In this document: positions 35,662-43,371 of the stretch, piece by piece | Position numbering within the stretch: position 1 is the stretch's first letter | How the letters are laid out: every line of letters begins with the position of its first letter | DNA from: Verrucomicrobiota bacterium | GTDB taxonomy: Bacteria; Verrucomicrobiota; Kiritimatiellia; SS1-B-03-39; UBA6053 | Direction of reading: 5' to 3' | Assembly: GCA_020831625.1 (NCBI GenBank) | Contig: JAFIGD010000015.1 | Location: 1-64,000 of the forward strand | DNA length: 64,000 bases | Made by a program: the position numbers and the translations under genes | Notes under the pieces: model-generated | The model's database searches: none | What the model was told of the DNA's origin: nothing | The model's input: the letters and a program-made list of their open reading frames with translations, nothing else

Positions 35662-35823
35662 CCTGAATCCGTGAGATCTTTGCTGTGAATCCGCACAATC
35701 TCATGGGCTGCAAGAGATTGCCGGGAACACTCAACAGACCGCACGGGTATGCCTCGGTTCCCGGCAATCTCTTTCGCCGCACGATCTTGCACGCCTTCTT
35801 TGCAAATATCTCACGGATTCAGG
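35662..35823. mobile_element. 162-bp hairpin MITE-like element, copy 2
   Basis: Same 67-nt arms and length as copy 1 and in the same orientation; inner stems 35712-35728 and 35757-35773 are perfectly complementary (AAGAGATTGCCGGGAAC and its complement). TTAAA on both sides (35657-35661 and 35824-35828) is a perfect 5-bp target duplication. The right end provides the stop codon of the minus-strand gene ending at 35819. Confidence 0.88.
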
Positions 35824-36232
35824 TTAAAAAGCTCCGGGATGGAGACTCGGAAGGGTCGGGGTCGATTTTGGGAATTTGAATGGGCTCACCGGTGGGGGAG
35901 AGGGTGAACTCGAGCTGTTCACTGAGTTTGTTTTTTCGGGCGATGACTTCAACGGCCCAGTGGAGGGTGATGAGGTGACCCTGAAAGGAGTGGGGAGCTT
36001 CCGGAAGGGTGAATTCGAAGGCGCGTTCACCCTGGCGTCCGGGCGATTCCCAGGTCAGGGTTTCCACAATGCTTCGGTTGGTGACGCTTTCTCCGGAGGT
36101 GTGCCAGAGAAGCTGAACGGTCAGGTGCTTTTCTTCCTTTTCGAGATTCCAGTTCACGGCGCCGCGCAGGGGCTCGCCGGGAAAGTAACGGGTGAGGTTC
36201 TGGTGAAAGGTGAGGGTGAGGGTGTTCATCAT
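35819..36232 (-). CDS. Arrestin-like beta-sandwich protein, 3' end inside hairpin element
   Basis: A 137-residue protein whose opening (LTRYFPGEPLRGAV, then a W-rich strand, LLWHTSGES) resembles arrestin/Spo0M-type sandwich proteins. No enzyme motif is seen. The stop TGA (35819-35821) is made by the end of the inserted hairpin element, so the last residues FLT cross the junction and the native C-terminus may have been lost or altered. Its start overlaps the stop of the DUF3592 gene upstream, and the two are surely translated together. Function unknown; a partner of the membrane protein is likely. Confidence 0.65.
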   Translation of the reverse strand: MMNTLTLTFHQNLTRYFPGEPLRGAVNWNLEKEEKHLTVQLLWHTSGESVTNRSIVETLTWESPGRQGERAFEFTLPEAPHSFQGHLITLHWAVEVIARKNKLSEQLEFTLSPTGEPIQIPKIDPDPSESPSRSFLT

Positions 36233-37443
36233 CAGGAGGCGCTCCGGGGCGGGACGACCAGTGGGAAGGTTTGTTTCAGATCGGGCCAGAAGCGGATGGG
36301 GCCGTGAAGGCGGATGCGCCAGAGGATCTGATTGTTGGGCGCTTTGAAGGAGTGGGGCAGATCGGGGGGCAGGTCAACGGTCAGGGTATTCTCCGACATT
36401 CGGCTCGGGGAATCATTCCGGAGAAGTTCCCGCTGATAAAACAGGCTTTCGCGCACATGGGTGGAGCTGTTTTTGCCGGACCCGGTGGTGTATTCGATGC
36501 GTTCGAGGCCCTCCAGGGTGAGATTGTAATGCTCGAGGCGGCCGGGGGAACCTTGAAATTCCCAGTCGAGGGTGAAGGTGTCGCCGGGACGCGGCAGGGT
36601 CGGCGAGAGGAGCAGAAGCAGACGGGGATTGAACGCGGCGAGGAGGGAGTAGAAGAAGGCGAGGACCGCCCCGATGCCGATGAGAACAAAGGGGATCAGG
36701 AAGATCATCAGGAAGACTTCCGGAGAATTATTCTGCCAGCCTTTCCAGGCCTGAAAGATAAAAACGGAGATGATGCCGTTCCAAAACAGGGCAAACACCA
36801 GCACGCCGAACACCTTGGCCCATGGCGAGTGTTCGGGTTTGAGGAGGATATTGCCCCGTGAGTCCGCTTTGGGGAGCGGGGGAAGAAAGGAACGGGTGTC
36901 CGAACTGCCGCCGGGTCGATTGGCGCGGACACCGCCGACAGCGACGGCGAGACCGGCGATGACGAATACGGCCCCGAAACCGAGGAGAGCGAGATAGAGT
37001 CCTTGGAAATCGCGGTTGATCACCGCTTCTGCGGGGTTGTCGGGGTTGACATAGGCTTCAAACCGGTGTCCCCGTGGAAACGCGCGGACGACCCGGGCTT
37101 TGCTTTCGCGTCCGCTGGAGGAGCCCATGGAAAAATCGTACCGGTCTGAGGTGTATTCCTGTCCCTCCCATGTGTAGGAATATGAAATTTGGATGCTGTA
37201 GGTGGTGCTGTCGGATCCACGGTGGGTGCGGACCTCGCTGGAAAGCACGGTGGCGGAGGCGGCGGGCCAGGTTTGCGCCCGCTGCACCTGAAGCATGGGG
37301 CGAACACCGAGGAAATATCCGACGGCCAGGCCGGGGAGGATAAAAAACAGGCCGAAGACCACCATGGCTTTCTTTCCCAGTTGATTGGACTGAGGACGGC
37401 GGTGGGAGGCGCGGGGATGACGGGTGCCAAACGAAACGTTCAT
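36232..37443 (-). CDS. DUF3592-type membrane protein
   Basis: A 403-residue protein. After a short basic N-terminus there is a membrane segment (about 27-48). A DUF3592-like domain follows with PAASATVLSSEV, SYSYTWEGQEYTSDRY and a VNPDNPAEAVI strand, then a second membrane helix, a Gly/Pro linker and two more helices near 210-265. The C-terminal 130 residues are beta-rich and look like an arrestin-type sandwich similar to the next gene. The ATG at 37443 is preferred to an upstream TTG in the -10 region. Role unknown; the pair may form an envelope complex. Confidence 0.65.
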   Translation of the reverse strand: MNVSFGTRHPRASHRRPQSNQLGKKAMVVFGLFFILPGLAVGYFLGVRPMLQVQRAQTWPAASATVLSSEVRTHRGSDSTTYSIQISYSYTWEGQEYTSDRYDFSMGSSSGRESKARVVRAFPRGHRFEAYVNPDNPAEAVINRDFQGLYLALLGFGAVFVIAGLAVAVGGVRANRPGGSSDTRSFLPPLPKADSRGNILLKPEHSPWAKVFGVLVFALFWNGIISVFIFQAWKGWQNNSPEVFLMIFLIPFVLIGIGAVLAFFYSLLAAFNPRLLLLLSPTLPRPGDTFTLDWEFQGSPGRLEHYNLTLEGLERIEYTTGSGKNSSTHVRESLFYQRELLRNDSPSRMSENTLTVDLPPDLPHSFKAPNNQILWRIRLHGPIRFWPDLKQTFPLVVPPRSAS

Positions 37444-37454
37444 GGTGTGAACTG

Positions 37455-37483
37455 TAAACAATTTCAGGGGGCGGGGAAGTCAA
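37455..37483 (-). promoter_or_regulatory. Promoter of the DUF3592 gene
   Basis: TTGACT (37478-37483) and TGTTTA (37455-37460) are 17 nt apart, 11 nt before the ATG at 37443. The leader would be about 4-5 nt, without a Shine-Dalgarno. Confidence 0.4.
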
Positions 37484-37567
37484 ATCTTGGATGTTTTTTG
37501 GGGTATGGGCATGGCTGCGCGGAACGGGGCGAGCCCGTTCCTTGCGGGCTGTTATTTTATGCCGATC

Positions 37568-37627
37568 GTGGAATGAGATGATTGTGCTTCCCCGGCAAGC
37601 CGGGAAAGCGCTGTGGAATGAGATGAT
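37568..37627. repeat. Short direct repeat and hairpin in the 37444-37752 gap
   Basis: The 309-nt gap between the DUF3592 and GH3 genes holds no gene. GTGGAATGAGATGAT occurs at 37568-37582 and 37613-37627. A GGAACGGG / CCCGTTCC hairpin lies just before, near 37518-37540. The GH3 promoter occupies the right end. Confidence 0.6.
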
Positions 37628-37686
37628 CATGCTCCACGGGTAAGCCTAAAGAGCGATAAGACCGGCAGGTGTCGGCCCGTTTGCTC

Positions 37687-37715
37687 TTGAATACAGACGT
37701 GCGGATTTGTATAAG
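37687..37715 (+). promoter_or_regulatory. Promoter of the GH3 gene
   Basis: TTGAAT (37687-37692) and TATAAG (37710-37715) are 17 nt apart, placing the start of transcription about 30 nt before the ATG at 37753. Confidence 0.55.
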
Positions 37716-37752
37716 CTAAACGTCCTTTTCACCTATATACCCGGAATTCTGT

Positions 37753-39876
37753 ATGACCCATCCTTATCAAGACCCGACCCAGCCGATTGAAGCCCGTATT
37801 GATGATTTGCTTGCCCGCATGACGCCTTTGGAAAAGATGCGGCAGTTGCATTATCAGAGTCCGGCGATCGGGCATCTGGGGGTTCCGGCCTACAACTGGT
37901 GGAACGAGTGTCTGCACGGGGTGGCGCGCAACGGCAAGGCCACGGTGTTTCCGCAGGCGATCAATCTGGCGGCGACCTTTGATTCGGATCTGGTGCAGAC
38001 GGTGTTCCGCACCATTGCGCACGAGGCGCGGGCGAAGTATGCCCAGTCGGTCCTGGCGAATCAGCGCGGGCAGTACCGCGGGTTGACGTTCTGGACGCCG
38101 AATATCAATATTTTCCGGGATCCGCGCTGGGGCCGGGGGCAGGAAACCTACGGCGAGGATCCGTATCTGATGAGCCGCATGGGGCTGGCGGTGGTGAGGG
38201 GTCTTCAGGGGGATGATCCGGAAAAGCTGCTGACGGCGGCCTGCGCCAAGCATTTCGCGGTGCATTCGGGGCCGGAGGAACTGCGGCACGAGTTTGACGC
38301 GCGGCCGACGGAGCAGGATTTCCGCGAAACCTATCTGCCGGCGTTTCAGGCGCTGGTCGAGGCGGGCGTGGAGACGGTGATGGGCGCGTACAACCGGGTG
38401 TACGGGGAGCCGGCCTGCGGCAGCGAGCTGCTGCTGGAGAAAATTCTGAGGCAGGAATGGGGCTTTGAGGGGCATGTGGTGTCCGACTGCTGGGCGCTGC
38501 GGGATTTCCATACGCACCACAAGGTCACCAAGACCTCGGCGGAATCAGCGGCCCTGGCGCTGAAAAACGGCTGTGACCTGAACTGCGGCTGTGTGTATGA
38601 AGAACTTCCGGCGGCCTACCAGGAGGGCATGATCACGGATGAGGATCTGGACCGTTCTCTGCGGCGTCTGTTGCGGACCCGCTTCCGCCTGGGCATGTTT
38701 GACGAAACGCCGGAAGGGCTCAAAAAGATGGCCGCCTGCACGAAGGTGGCTGGCGAGGAAAACGGGGAATTGGCGCTTCATGCGGCCCGGCAGTCGATTG
38801 TGCTCTTGAAAAACAAGGGCGGGCTGCTCCCGTTGTCTGTTGAGAGCAAAAATTACTATGTCTGCGGAACCTTCGCGACCAGTCTGGATGTGTTGCTGGG
38901 GAATTATTACGGGATGAACGACCGGCTGACGACGATTCTGGAAGGGATAACGGGGCAGGTGGATCAGGGCACGAATATCGAATACGCGCCGGCATTTTTG
39001 CCGGACCGCGCGAAGCCGAACAAGGTGGAGTGGGGGATTGGTCCGGCGCGGGACCGGGACGCGGTGATCGCGGTGGTGGGCCTGGATCCGTTCATGGAGG
39101 GCGAAGAGGGCGACGCGATTCTGTCGGACTACGCCGGGGACCGGCGGAGTGTGGAACTGCCCCGGACGCAGCGGGAGTATATCGAAAAAGTGGTGAAGGA
39201 CGGCAATTCGCCGATTGTGCTGGTGGTGTGCGGTGGTTCGGCGGTGAGTCTGGGGGATTTGGCGGAGAACGTGGACGCGATTCTGTGGGTGGGGTATCCG
39301 GGTCAGGCCGGTGGAACGGCCGCCGGAGAGGTGCTGTTCGGCAAAGTGAATCCCGCGGGCCGCCTGCCGTTCACGGTTCCCGCCGGGGATGCCCAGCTTC
39401 CGGACTACGCCGACTACAGCATGGCGGGGCGCACCTACCGTTTCCTGAAAGATGCTCCTGAATTTCCGTTCGGTTTCGGTCTGAGTTACGCCTCGTTTGC
39501 GTATGAAGACCTGAAGCTTTCCTCTGAAACGGTCACCGCCGGAGAGGATGTGGATCTGGAGGTCACGGTGCGGAACACGTCGGCCGTGGACGGCGAGGAG
39601 GTGGTGCAGGTGTACGTGCGGGACGTGGAGGCGAGCGTGCGCACACCGGTTTGCCAGTTGGTGGATTTTGCCCGGGTGTCCCTCGCGGCAGGTGAGGAAA
39701 AGACCCTGCCTTTGAAGGTTCCGGCCCAGTGGCTGCGCATTACCTGCGGGGATGGCACACAGCTGTTCGAGGCGGGAACCTTTGAGGTGTTTGTCGGCGG
39801 CAGCTCTCCCGGGGAGCGGTCTGTGGACCTGGGGGCCGCCCAGCCTCTGACCGCCAAATTCGACGTGGTGCTTTAA
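37753..39876 (+). CDS. GH3 beta-xylosidase/beta-glucosidase
   Basis: A 707-residue enzyme without signal peptide. The N-terminal barrel begins at DDLLARMTPLEKMRQL; substrate-binding NECLHGVAR and KHFAVHSGPE are followed by the nucleophile Asp in HVVSDCWAL. The Cys after it and the LHGV stretch are typical of xylosidase-type GH3. The alpha/beta sandwich (about 350-560, with VVCGGSAVSL) and a fibronectin III-like C-terminal domain (GEEVVQVYVRD) complete the usual architecture. It probably cuts xylobiose or short beta-xylosides taken into the cell. Its stop overlaps the ATG of the next gene by one base. Confidence 0.88.
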   Translation: MTHPYQDPTQPIEARIDDLLARMTPLEKMRQLHYQSPAIGHLGVPAYNWWNECLHGVARNGKATVFPQAINLAATFDSDLVQTVFRTIAHEARAKYAQSVLANQRGQYRGLTFWTPNINIFRDPRWGRGQETYGEDPYLMSRMGLAVVRGLQGDDPEKLLTAACAKHFAVHSGPEELRHEFDARPTEQDFRETYLPAFQALVEAGVETVMGAYNRVYGEPACGSELLLEKILRQEWGFEGHVVSDCWALRDFHTHHKVTKTSAESAALALKNGCDLNCGCVYEELPAAYQEGMITDEDLDRSLRRLLRTRFRLGMFDETPEGLKKMAACTKVAGEENGELALHAARQSIVLLKNKGGLLPLSVESKNYYVCGTFATSLDVLLGNYYGMNDRLTTILEGITGQVDQGTNIEYAPAFLPDRAKPNKVEWGIGPARDRDAVIAVVGLDPFMEGEEGDAILSDYAGDRRSVELPRTQREYIEKVVKDGNSPIVLVVCGGSAVSLGDLAENVDAILWVGYPGQAGGTAAGEVLFGKVNPAGRLPFTVPAGDAQLPDYADYSMAGRTYRFLKDAPEFPFGFGLSYASFAYEDLKLSSETVTAGEDVDLEVTVRNTSAVDGEEVVQVYVRDVEASVRTPVCQLVDFARVSLAAGEEKTLPLKVPAQWLRITCGDGTQLFEAGTFEVFVGGSSPGERSVDLGAAQPLTAKFDVVL

Positions 39877-40919
39877 TGCCCTCCGCCGCGCCCCGCCTGG
39901 ACCATCCGCTCCTGCCCTTGCTGCGGACCCTGGGCCGCGAGGCGCGGGCGGTGGTGCTGCGGGTGCTGCGGGAGGTTCCGGTGGAGGAGCGCGCCTCGGA
40001 GGGCGGGCATTGCGGATCGGATGTGATCTATGCGATTGACCGCGAGGTGGAGGAGGCCTTGCTGCGGCGGCTGGCGTCGGATGCGGAGGCACTCGGCGGC
40101 ATTGTGCTGATCGCGGAGGGGATTGGCGAGGATGAACTGACCGTACATCCGTCGCATTTCCGGGAGGCGGATTGCCGGTGGCGACTGCTGGTGGATCCGA
40201 TTGACGGAACGCGGCCGATCATGATGGACAAGCGGTCGGCCTGGTTTTTGGCGGGGGCGGCACCGAACCGGGGGGCGGAGACCCGCCTGAAAGATATCGA
40301 GTGCGCGGTGATGGCCGAGTTGCCGACCACGCGGGCAGCGGTGGCGGATGATTTCGCGGCGGTGCGCGGGCGGGGTGTGACCGCCGAACGGGTGGAGCTG
40401 GTGCGGGAGGGGCTTGAACCGAAAATGTGGGAGCCCAAGCCGTGGGCGGGCGATTCAATCCGGGGCGGATTTGTGCAGATGGTCCGCTTTTGTCCGCCGG
40501 GACGTGATTTGCTGGCGGAACTGGAGGAGACGCTGATTGCCCGCCTGTTTCCGGATGCGAAACCCGGTGAGATTCTGAGCTTTGAGGATCAGTATCCCAG
40601 CACCGGCGGTCAGTTGGTTGAACTCATGTGCGGGCGGGACCGGTTCAATGCGGATTTGCGCGGAACGCTCTACCGCTCGGCGCGGTTCGCGGACCGGCGC
40701 ATCGGGCATGTGTGCCATCCCTACGATTTGGCGGGAGCGCTGGTGGCGCAGGAGGCGGGAGTGCTGCTGACCACCGCCGCCGGCTCCGAGTTTGACGGAC
40801 CGTTCGACACCCGTTCGGCGATGGACTGGATCGGGTATCCGAACCCGGCGATCCGCGAAGAGGTGGAGTCAACGCTTTTGGCGTTGGTGAAAGAGCGGTT
40901 TGCTGAGAGTGACGAGTGA
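39876..40919 (+). CDS. Inositol-monophosphatase-like phosphatase
   Basis: A 347-residue protein related to the FIG/IMPase superfamily of Mg-dependent sugar and inositol phosphatases. The central signature DPIDGTRPIM is present, an acidic metal-binding IAEGIG region precedes it, and a late HVCHPYDLAGAL replaces the usual WDxAAG, so it is an unusual member and its substrate is uncertain. The ATG shares a base with the GH3 stop, so the genes are co-expressed. The last codons (SDE, stop) fall in the start of a 14-nt tandem repeat that may have changed the native end. Confidence 0.68.
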   Translation: MPSAAPRLDHPLLPLLRTLGREARAVVLRVLREVPVEERASEGGHCGSDVIYAIDREVEEALLRRLASDAEALGGIVLIAEGIGEDELTVHPSHFREADCRWRLLVDPIDGTRPIMMDKRSAWFLAGAAPNRGAETRLKDIECAVMAELPTTRAAVADDFAAVRGRGVTAERVELVREGLEPKMWEPKPWAGDSIRGGFVQMVRFCPPGRDLLAELEETLIARLFPDAKPGEILSFEDQYPSTGGQLVELMCGRDRFNADLRGTLYRSARFADRRIGHVCHPYDLAGALVAQEAGVLLTTAAGSEFDGPFDTRSAMDWIGYPNPAIREEVESTLLALVKERFAESDE

Positions 40920-40967
40920 CGAGTGACGAATGACGAGTGACGAATGACGAGTGACGAATGACGAGTG
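40908..40967. repeat. Tandem TGACGAGTGACGAA-type repeat array
   Basis: About four copies of a 14-nt unit made of TGACGAG and TGACGAA halves. The first copy supplies the stop of the phosphatase gene. Related short arrays occur at 17846-17868, 18085-18103 and 42352-42385. Confidence 0.85.
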
Positions 40968-41003
40968 TTCGGAGTGTCATCATCTCATCAGCTCTTTGCC
41001 CCC

Positions 41004-42020
41004 TTACTTTCTCCGGCGGAAGAACAGCAGCGATCCCAGGGCGATTGCCACCAGTGCGAGGGTGCCGGGTTCGGGGATGACGCTGAAGTGCAGGCTGTCC
41101 GCACTCACGACAAATTGACCGCTCAAGCCGCTGTCATATGTGATTCCCGTGGCGGTAAAGTCAGAGGCGTTGAAATTGGTTGACGTGAAGTTGGCCAACG
41201 TCCAGCTCCCCATAGTGCCTGCGTTGAAGCCGGAGAAATCAAATGCGAAGGTGGAGCCGGTTCCTTTGTTTAACCCGGCCCCGATTGTCCAGGCTGTGTC
41301 GTCCTCCAGTTCGAACCGCACGGTGCCCTCATTCCAGATGAAATTACTGCCGACCAACGGCGCGCCGCCTTGCGCATGAACTGTTCCGGCGTTGAGGGTG
41401 AAATTTCCTGCGGCTCTGGCAATTGTGTTTCCGGTGATTTCAAGCAACCCTGATTCTGATTTGATCAGGCTGATGCTTGGGTCACCTCCAAGGATCCCCA
41501 CTTCATTCATTCTCGTAATTCCTGAACCGGTAATCGTATATGTGGGATTTCCGTCATTCCTGAAAAGCGTGCCCACATTCAAAATACCACTGCTGTCATT
41601 CCGGATCGTGGTTCCCCCGCCGCCGATCCGCAGCCCTGAAGTGAAAGTGACGTTGTTTGACCCCGCTGACGAAGTGACGTTGACTCCCGTTGTTGCGGGC
41701 CTGACTCTGTTGCTGAAAGCGTAATTTCCAGTGAGGTTTTGAAAAATGATCTGTCCTCCGGAAACAATGTCTGTGCTGCCGGACAGGGTTCCCTGTCCTT
41801 CAAAAATGCGTTGTTGCGTGCCGCTTGTCACATAGAGAATATTCGTGTTGGTGGCACTGTCCCACCAAACAGTATTTCCGGCGGTGGTGTTCCATGCACC
41901 GTTCCCCCCGTTTCCGCTGTATGTTGCCGACCCTGCGGGCGGGTTCCAGAAAAGCTGTGCGCTTGTGATAGATCCGAGGAAGACTCCGGCAAGAATCAGG
42001 ATGGTTTTTTTTGTATTCAT
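41004..42020 (-). CDS. PEP-CTERM exported surface protein (autotransporter-repeat-like)
   Basis: A 338-residue exported protein. A signal peptide (MNTKKTILIL, ending near TSAQ) is followed by a Gly/Thr/Asn-rich beta body with repeats of the kind IIFQNLTGNY, GLRIGGGGTT and LNAGTVHAQGG, like autotransporter-associated beta strands. The C-terminus is a complete PEP-CTERM signal: VIPEPGTLAL, a hydrophobic run, RRRK. Such proteins are cut by an exosortase and sent to the outer surface or to extracellular polymer. The last 80 or so bases and the region after the stop closely match the other PEP-CTERM gene at 42451. No Shine-Dalgarno is seen; a CACAT-A-ATGTG palindrome lies at 42028-42038. Confidence 0.9.
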   Translation of the reverse strand: MNTKKTILILAGVFLGSITSAQLFWNPPAGSATYSGNGGNGAWNTTAGNTVWWDSATNTNILYVTSGTQQRIFEGQGTLSGSTDIVSGGQIIFQNLTGNYAFSNRVRPATTGVNVTSSAGSNNVTFTSGLRIGGGGTTIRNDSSGILNVGTLFRNDGNPTYTITGSGITRMNEVGILGGDPSISLIKSESGLLEITGNTIARAAGNFTLNAGTVHAQGGAPLVGSNFIWNEGTVRFELEDDTAWTIGAGLNKGTGSTFAFDFSGFNAGTMGSWTLANFTSTNFNASDFTATGITYDSGLSGQFVVSADSLHFSVIPEPGTLALVAIALGSLLFFRRRK

Positions 42021-42304
42021 TTTATATCACATTATGTGGGGGTATTGGTTCTGCCTAAAGAGGCTATTAGGTGATATTATCCCTTAACTATTTTGGAAAG
42101 CGACGTTTTGAGTGTGCATTTTTAAGAAAAATCCTGTCATATTTGCGTAACATCAGGGCCGGAAGGTCGAACCGTGGATCTGAAAGGATGGCCAGCTTGA
42201 CGTCAACGTCTCAGGGAAGAGGGAGAAGATGGTCATGAAGGTACTGTTGATCCGAATCGCTGGAAGTAGGAATGAAATGAAGAAAAGGATCATGGCAAAT
42301 TGGG

Positions 42305-42343
42305 TTAAAAAACAACCCGCCTCCGCAGAACGGAGACGGGTTG
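42305..42343 (-). terminator. Intrinsic terminator of the PEP-CTERM gene at 42451
   Basis: On the minus strand a GC-rich stem CAACCCG-CTCCG / CGGAG-CGGGTTG (42313-42343, one mismatched pair, about 5-nt loop) is followed by six T (42307-42312). It lies about 110 nt after the stop. Confidence 0.8.
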
Positions 42344-42351
42344 CCCCACAA

Positions 42352-42385
42352 ATGAGTGACGAATGACGAGTGACGAATGACGAGT
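42352..42385. repeat. Second TGACGAATGACGAG tandem array
   Basis: Two and a half copies of the same 14-nt unit as at 40908-40967, in the same position relative to the PEP-CTERM 3' end. Confidence 0.8.
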
Positions 42386-42450
42386 TTTCGGAATGCGGAG
42401 TGCGGTTACTCTTGCCCAACACCCCATCATCTCACCATCTCTTTACCCCG

Positions 42451-43149
42451 TTACTTTCTACGGCGGAAGAGCAGCAGCGAGCCCAGGGCGATGCCCACGA
42501 GGGCGAGGGTGCCGGGCTCGGGGATGGCGGTGAGGGCGATATTGTCGATGTTGGTGCGGTGCGATGTACTCCAGTTTTGAACTCCACCACTGTAGGTTAG
42601 CCGCACGATTGCCTCTTCTGCCCCACTTAAAAGCGTGCCAAAGTTTATCGTATGAATTACCCAGGATCCCTGAGCAATGGATTGAGAATCTCCAAAATCT
42701 ATGAAATTGTCACCTCCATCGATGGAGTAGCTCGCCTGATAAGCATTTACTCCATTCGAATCAATCCGATTAATCGCAAATGACATCTCCACGGGCAAGG
42801 TGATTTCTGTGGCATCAAAACTGATACTTGTGGTGGCACCGTTGGAGCGTAAACCTCTGCTGAAACTGAACGCATTTCCCGCAACGGCGGGATCATTCAC
42901 GAGATCGTTTTCAGTGGTTCCTTCTGCAAGGACACCAAATGTGTTTGAACTTCCCGTATCCGCCAGCACCATGCTCAATTCTGCGGTGGGCTGCGCACCT
43001 GCGTTTGGATCAAAGGTGAAAGGGGTGTTTACGAGGGGACTTGTTATAGCTTCTTCATTAAAATCCCAAAATGCCAGCAAAGCGCCCGCATGCAGGGTCG
43101 ATCCTAGAATGGCTGAGGCTACCAAAAGGGTTATTTTTTTCGCGTTCAT
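42451..43149 (-). CDS. PEP-CTERM exported protein
   Basis: A 232-residue exported protein with signal peptide (MNAKKITLLV, ending near LHAGA) and a jelly-roll-like body beginning LLAFWDFNEE, with LSYSI-type strands and NIDNIAL before the C-terminal signal AIPEPGTLAL, a hydrophobic run and RRRK. This body type is a frequent partner of PEP-CTERM in Verrucomicrobiota and is probably a carbohydrate-binding or structural surface protein. AAGGA lies 9 nt before the ATG. Terminator at 42305-42343. No exosortase gene is in the window. Confidence 0.88.
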   Translation of the reverse strand: MNAKKITLLVASAILGSTLHAGALLAFWDFNEEAITSPLVNTPFTFDPNAGAQPTAELSMVLADTGSSNTFGVLAEGTTENDLVNDPAVAGNAFSFSRGLRSNGATTSISFDATEITLPVEMSFAINRIDSNGVNAYQASYSIDGGDNFIDFGDSQSIAQGSWVIHTINFGTLLSGAEEAIVRLTYSGGVQNWSTSHRTNIDNIALTAIPEPGTLALVGIALGSLLLFRRRK

Positions 43150-43277
43150 CGTGTTTTTCCTTCAATTGTGGAGTTTTGACGTTCAGATGTTCACTGTAAG
43201 GCAAAAGACCTGCGATTCATCTTTGTCGATACTACCGGAATCAAGGCGGTCTGAAAATGCATGGATCCACAAAAGGA

Positions 43278-43293
43278 GTGCATATATGCGCAA
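43278..43293 (+). promoter_or_regulatory. Candidate operator upstream of a GH43 gene
   Basis: GTGCATATATGCGCAA contains the palindrome GCATATATGC (43280-43289). Its word CATATATGCGCAA matches CATATTTGCGCAA on the minus strand near 45376-45390, in front of the XylR-like regulator, at 12 of 13 positions. Confidence 0.35.
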
Positions 43294-43327
43294 GTGGAGA
43301 GGTTGGAGGGTAGAGGTCGGAGGGTAG
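43286..43327 (+). CDS. Possible 13-residue leader peptide
   Basis: A very short frame (MRKWRGWRVEVGG) starts at an ATG with a strong AAAAGGAG 7 nt upstream and ends 44 nt before the GH43 gene. Its sequence is low in complexity, and it may be only a fortuitous frame or the remains of an upstream gene end. The palindrome GCATATATGC covers its start codon. Confidence 0.2.
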   Translation: MRKWRGWRVEVGG

Positions 43328-43371
43328 CTTCCGGCTTGTGGTAAGAATGAAGTCCTGATAGTTGAGGCTGT

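Larger units (their letters stand above)
42021..42450. other. Gene-free region between two PEP-CTERM genes
   Basis: No convincing gene. It contains the promoter region of the gene at 41004 near 42021-42080, a terminator at 42305-42343, and a 14-nt repeat array at 42352-42385. An 89-residue minus-strand frame crossing the repeat and terminator is considered spurious. Confidence 0.65.

Noticed and set aside
38545-40092. A 515-residue minus-strand frame
   Set aside because: It is opposite the GH3 gene, Arg/Pro/His-rich and without motifs.
40645-40983. Minus-strand protein with repeated HSS-type residues
   Set aside because: It is a translation of the TGACGAA tandem repeat and the antisense of the phosphatase gene.
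42153-42422. 89-residue minus-strand protein
   Set aside because: It spans an intrinsic terminator and a tandem repeat and has no family features.
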